This document shows positions 41,845 to 45,231 of a stretch of 45,231 nt of DNA, piece by piece (position 1 is the first letter of the stretch; every line of letters begins with the position of its first letter). Source of the stretch: CAYNJF01 sp964397555 (GTDB taxonomy: Bacteria > Pseudomonadota > Gammaproteobacteria > Berkiellales > Berkiellaceae); the NCBI GenBank assembly GCA_964397555.1, contig CAYNJF010000019.1, positions 1 to 45,231 on the forward strand. Direction: 5' to 3'. A program made the translations under genes and the position numbers. The notes under the pieces are model-generated. The model made no database searches. It was not told the DNA's origin and saw only the letters and a program-made list of their open reading frames with translations.

Positions 41845-42934
41845 TGCCTTGCGCACACTCAAGGTAAACCCTCTTCGAACCGGGGTAACGCTTGTCAGCC
41901 TGACCCTGGGCGTTGCTTGCTTATGCCTATTGCTAGCCATCAAGCATGGGGTGAATCAACAGGTGGGTCATCATAATGGCGCATTAGGGTGTTCGGTCAT
42001 GACCGTGAGCTTACATCCTCGCAAACCTTTTGCCCCCTTTATTGGGCGCGAGCATGTTGAGTCACTGTTTAAAAAGGCCCCCTTTGAGGTGGTGATCTTT
42101 GATATGACAAGCACGCCCGTTCAAACATCCCGAGAGTCCTTGCCCTCTCGGGTTCTTTCGATGAGCCTAAAACCGGCAACCGACTTTCGCTTTATGCCAA
42201 ATCAGTTTCAAGACACGCACGAGCTTGTGTTGGCCGGTCAATCGTTAGCCAACCAGTCAGGGCTTGAGCCAGGCGATATGATCTGGGTGGGCAATCATCA
42301 ACACCGTCTTTATGCCTTATTGGGGTATGTTCCTGTGCACCCGTTGATTGACGTGGACTTTAACCAGTGGATCATTCGAGACATGCCTTTTGATGAGCAG
42401 GTACGCTCTTTTTGGGTTCTCTATCAGGGGGAACTTGGGCCGGTGAAACAAACCCTAGAAGATGCGTTGAGCGCAACCTATCGTGACTTCCGATACTTCA
42501 TTAAGGATGAGGCAAGCTTTGAGGCTCAACTGAAACAAACCATTGGCACCTATGAGGCAACTCTGACCTGGTTTTCGATGATTGCTTTAAGCTTTGGTCT
42601 GTTGAGCCTTGTGGCTCAATTATGGCTTGCTTTTATCGAGCGCCGTAAAGAGTGTGGGATGAGGATCGCCATAGGAGCCACATACCTCGATTTAGCAGCC
42701 TTGTTCTTCACTGAGTCCTTTCTTCTTGCTTGTGTGGGCACCCTGATGGGGCTTGCTTTAGGTGAAATGGCTTTTAAAGCCCTCAGCCAGTATTTGGGCT
42801 GGCGTTATGCTTGGTCTGTTGGCTTAAATGGCTTGATTTTTACAGGGACTGTTGTGACTTGTACCCTCGCGGGTATAATACCTACTATGGCGGTTATTAA
42901 AAGTCAGCCTTCTGAACTTTTGACGAGCCGCTAA
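41819..42934 (+). CDS. ABC transporter permease, MacB/FtsX type
   Basis: 371 residues: one N-terminal helix (TGVTLVSLTLGVACLCLLLAI), a large periplasmic domain (about 50-245), and three C-terminal helices with the FtsX-domain pattern ERRKECGMRIAIGATYLDLAALFFTESFLLA. This is the four-helix topology of MacB and LolC/E, mechanotransmission permeases that move substrates from the periplasm. Here the ATPase is a separate protein, unlike fused MacB. Overlaps the ATPase gene by 26 bases. With TolC and the adaptor it forms a complete tripartite exporter for an unknown peptide, toxin or lipid. Confidence 0.9.
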   Translation: MRKTLYLLDALRTLKVNPLRTGVTLVSLTLGVACLCLLLAIKHGVNQQVGHHNGALGCSVMTVSLHPRKPFAPFIGREHVESLFKKAPFEVVIFDMTSTPVQTSRESLPSRVLSMSLKPATDFRFMPNQFQDTHELVLAGQSLANQSGLEPGDMIWVGNHQHRLYALLGYVPVHPLIDVDFNQWIIRDMPFDEQVRSFWVLYQGELGPVKQTLEDALSATYRDFRYFIKDEASFEAQLKQTIGTYEATLTWFSMIALSFGLLSLVAQLWLAFIERRKECGMRIAIGATYLDLAALFFTESFLLACVGTLMGLALGEMAFKALSQYLGWRYAWSVGLNGLIFTGTVVTCTLAGIIPTMAVIKSQPSELLTSR

Positions 42935-42965
42935 TCTTTTTCTTCTTGATATCATCGGATTTAAG

Positions 42966-43739
42966 ATGTGTGAACTTTTAGGCATGAGTGCCAATGTGCC
43001 CGCCGATATTTGTTTTAGTTTTTCTGGCTTGATGAAGCGAGGAGGGCAGACCGGGCCGCATAAAGATGGTTGGGGGGTTGCGTTTTACGAGGGCAAAGGC
43101 TGTCGTACTTTCCATGACCCTCACCCAAGCTATCGCTCTGAAATTGCCAAGTTCATTCAGGGGTATCCGATTAAGTCAAAGCATGTGATCTGTCATATTC
43201 GCAAGGCCAACCGTGGGAAAGTCTCATTGGAGAATACGCACCCATTTGTTCGCCAGATGTGGGGCATGAACTGGTGCTTTGCTCATAATGGTCAGCTCAA
43301 AGGGATCAAAAAACTACCTCTTGTGCACTTTACTCCAGTGGGCACAACCGACTCCGAATACGCTTTTTGTTGGCTTCTTGACCAGCTGAAAAAAAGTTAT
43401 AAGAAGCCACCAACCCCCAAACAGCTATGGAAAAAAATTCAATCGCTGTGCCAACAGCTTAGCACCCATGGTGTGTTTAACATGTTGTTGTGTGACTCCA
43501 AATACCTTTATGCTTTTTGCTCAACCAAATTAGTCTGGGTCACTCGCAAAGCCCCGTTCGGTCGTGCTGTATTGGTCGATGATGAAGTGGAAGTTGATTT
43601 TGCGAAACACAACGATGAAAACGAAGTCATCACGGTGATAGCAACGGCGCCTTTGACTCACAATGAAGCTTGGTTTCGGGCAGAGAAGAAAGAGTTTTTG
43701 GTCTTTCAAGATGGGATATTAATCAACAAGTCGCTTTAA
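42966..43739 (+). CDS. Class II glutamine amidotransferase (YafJ-like)
   Basis: An Ntn-type glutaminase domain alone, 257 residues. Catalytic C2 is exposed after Met removal (MCELLGMS), with the YafJ pattern RGGQTGPHKDGWGVAFYEG, HIRKANRGKVSLENTHPF, WCFAHNGQLKG and GTTDSEYAF. It releases ammonia from glutamine or a gamma-glutamyl compound; the acceptor is unknown. Separated from the exporter by 31 bases, probably not functionally linked. Its stop overlaps the convergent glpD stop by four bases. Confidence 0.9.
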   Translation: MCELLGMSANVPADICFSFSGLMKRGGQTGPHKDGWGVAFYEGKGCRTFHDPHPSYRSEIAKFIQGYPIKSKHVICHIRKANRGKVSLENTHPFVRQMWGMNWCFAHNGQLKGIKKLPLVHFTPVGTTDSEYAFCWLLDQLKKSYKKPPTPKQLWKKIQSLCQQLSTHGVFNMLLCDSKYLYAFCSTKLVWVTRKAPFGRAVLVDDEVEVDFAKHNDENEVITVIATAPLTHNEAWFRAEKKEFLVFQDGILINKSL

Positions 43740-45231
43740 ACGGCTTGTTGAATCGGTCGACTTTTTAAATAAGCATCAAGTCTTTGTACGTCACGTTGGG
43801 TGAACCACAGGCCAAGCTTGGTCCGTCGCCACAAGATGTCCTCACTAGTCTGAGCCCATTCGTGTTGCCTTAAGTAATCCACTTCAGCGGCAAATAAGCC
43901 AAACCCAAAGTCTTGTCCCATCTGATCAAGTGAGCTTACGTGCTCGGTAATTTTAAAAAGGTTTGATCCATAAGAGCGTAGCCAACGCTCTACCGTGATT
44001 TTAGGCAGATAATCATAGGTTTGTTCGACTAAGGCCTTAAAAGTGTCGAAATCACGGCCAATATCACCTCCAGGAAGACGTGTTGAGCGAGTGTTGCACT
44101 CACCCATATTCGGGAAGCTTGTTTTGAGTAGGTCAACGGTTTTCTCAGCCAAATCACGGTAAGTTGTTAATTTGCCGCCGTAGACGTTAATCAGCGGATA
44201 GGGACCATCTAGGACTTCAAGCTGATGCTCTCTTGAAAGCGCGGACAGCCCAGATGCTTGATGATCAATAAGGGCTCGAACCCCAGCCCATTTATCAACC
44301 ACTTGCTTGGGGCATAATGAGTGGTGAAAATAATGACTGACTAATTCACATAGATAATCAATTTCTTCATCTGAGCAAGAAGCATCAAGGGGGTTGCCGG
44401 TATATTCCACATCGGTCGTCCCCACTAAGGTAAACTGATTATGATAGGGAATGGTAAAAATAACGCGCCCATCTTTGTGCTGCAGCAGGTAAGATTTATG
44501 CTGGCGATACAGCTTAGGGACAACAATGTGGGATCCTTTGACCAGACGAAGCTTGTATTGAGTCTTTTTATCAAACACCTTTTCACAAAGGCGTTGGGCC
44601 CATGGGCCTGTGGCATTGACGATGGCCTTGGCTTTAAGTTCAATGACTTCGCCGGTTGAATGCGAGCGCAGTGTCGCAAGCACTCCATCTTCAACTTCTT
44701 TGATGCCAACCAGCTCAAATCGTGGAAGCACCATGCCTCCTTGAGCTTTGAGCGCTTGCACATTGGCGATGACCAGTCTTGAATCATCCGTAGCACCGTC
44801 ATAATACGACAAGCCTCGTTTGAACGATAAGTTCAAAGGATGTTCATCTGGGGATTTGCTGTACTTTTCAACTTTGGAGCTGGGCAGTTGTGAACGTCCA
44901 GCTAACCAGTCGTAAGCTAAAAGCCCAAAACGCATCAGCCAAAAAGGTCGAAGCATGCGATCATGGGGCATTGAGAAAGGCATCGGAAACACAAGGTGGG
45001 GAGCGTTGTTTAAAAGTCGCTCTCGTTCTAAAAGGGATTGTCGAACCAGCTTGAATTCTTTGTGCTCAAGATAACGAAGACCACCATGAATAAGCTTTGA
45101 GCTGGCCGAGGAGGTTGCTTGAGCAAAGTCGCCCATGTCACATAAGGCAACGCTCAGTCCACGTCCACAAGCATCATTGGCAATGCCTGCGCCATTGATG
45201 CCACCGCCAACCACTAATAAGTCAATTTGAT
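43736..45231 (-). CDS. glpD: Aerobic glycerol-3-phosphate dehydrogenase (GlpD), 5' end cut by window edge
   Basis: An FAD-dependent membrane-associated enzyme oxidising glycerol 3-phosphate to dihydroxyacetone phosphate and feeding the quinone pool. The dinucleotide-binding motif GGGINGAGIANDACGRG is near the start. The FAD family segment TSSASSKLIHGGLRYLE, VNATGPWAQ, and VYGGKLTTYRDLAEK all match GlpD. The reading frame continues to the window edge (QIDLLVVGGG, matching the usual N-terminus), so only the first few codons are missing. About 497 residues are visible, close to the normal 500. Suggests host-derived glycerol phosphate as carbon source, as in other intracellular gammaproteobacteria. 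Confidence 0.95.
   Translation of the reverse strand, partial: QIDLLVVGGGINGAGIANDACGRGLSVALCDMGDFAQATSSASSKLIHGGLRYLEHKEFKLVRQSLLERERLLNNAPHLVFPMPFSMPHDRMLRPFWLMRFGLLAYDWLAGRSQLPSSKVEKYSKSPDEHPLNLSFKRGLSYYDGATDDSRLVIANVQALKAQGGMVLPRFELVGIKEVEDGVLATLRSHSTGEVIELKAKAIVNATGPWAQRLCEKVFDKKTQYKLRLVKGSHIVVPKLYRQHKSYLLQHKDGRVIFTIPYHNQFTLVGTTDVEYTGNPLDASCSDEEIDYLCELVSHYFHHSLCPKQVVDKWAGVRALIDHQASGLSALSREHQLEVLDGPYPLINVYGGKLTTYRDLAEKTVDLLKTSFPNMGECNTRSTRLPGGDIGRDFDTFKALVEQTYDYLPKITVERWLRSYGSNLFKITEHVSSLDQMGQDFGFGLFAAEVDYLRQHEWAQTSEDILWRRTKLGLWFTQRDVQRLDAYLKSRPIQQAV

Overview
The window reads as chromosome from a host-associated gammaproteobacterium, most plausibly in or near the Legionellales (inference). 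The order lysC - csrA - tRNA-Ser(GCU) - tRNA-Arg(ACG) is a gammaproteobacterial arrangement. A BrnQ-type amino acid importer, a Pht-like MFS importer and eukaryote-like proteins (a dual-specificity phosphatase and a SNARE) point to life inside a eukaryotic cell. No phage, transposase, integrase or CRISPR array was seen, and gene density is high; no gene-free stretch reaches 300 bases.

Layout. 1-1.95 kb: aspartokinase, CsrA, two tRNAs and a strong terminator. 1.95-6.5 kb (minus): a tandem universal stress protein, two uncharacterised proteins, and a VanX-type D-Ala-D-Ala dipeptidase. 6.5-7.85 kb: a branched-chain amino acid transporter preceded by an overlooked 27-codon leader peptide resembling IvbL. 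7.9-10.75 kb: three uncharacterised proteins and a fusion of 3-methyladenine DNA glycosylase I with a GIY-YIG nuclease domain. 10.75-14 kb: a frameshifted YfiR/DUF4154 gene, a eukaryotic-type dual-specificity phosphatase, a small lipoprotein, an outer-membrane barrel protein, and a protein with the full architecture of SNAP-25. 14.1-18.2 kb: a CDP-paratose 2-epimerase-like enzyme and a 977-residue TPR-sulfotransferase-TPR-methyltransferase protein. 18.2-20.1 kb (minus): BioF and an exported alpha/beta hydrolase. 20.3-28.3 kb: three outer-membrane barrel proteins in a row, two of them large autotransporters that look like tandem duplicates. 28.3-30.6 kb (minus): enoyl-CoA hydratase, KAS III-like synthase and thioesterase in one operon. 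30.7-38.1 kb: small unknowns, PurU, a short MscS, two MFS importers, and a YbaK-HDOD fusion. 38.3-42.9 kb: a lone receiver domain leading into a complete TolC / HlyD / ABC / FtsX-type export operon. 43-45.2 kb: a class II glutamine amidotransferase and glpD, cut by the window edge.

The most striking object is the protein at 13269-13922. It has two SNARE motifs, each with a glutamine at the central layer. A four-cysteine cluster sits in the linker where SNAP-25 is palmitoylated, and there is no transmembrane helix. Its second motif aligns without gaps to the Qc motif of SNAP-25. Together with the phosphatase 1 kb away, this suggests a small set of host-directed proteins acting on membrane fusion and phospho-signalling. 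Delivery by a secretion system is inferred and not visible here.

A structural habit of this chromosome is also visible: six convergent gene pairs share the same four bases as opposing stop codons, with no terminator between them.
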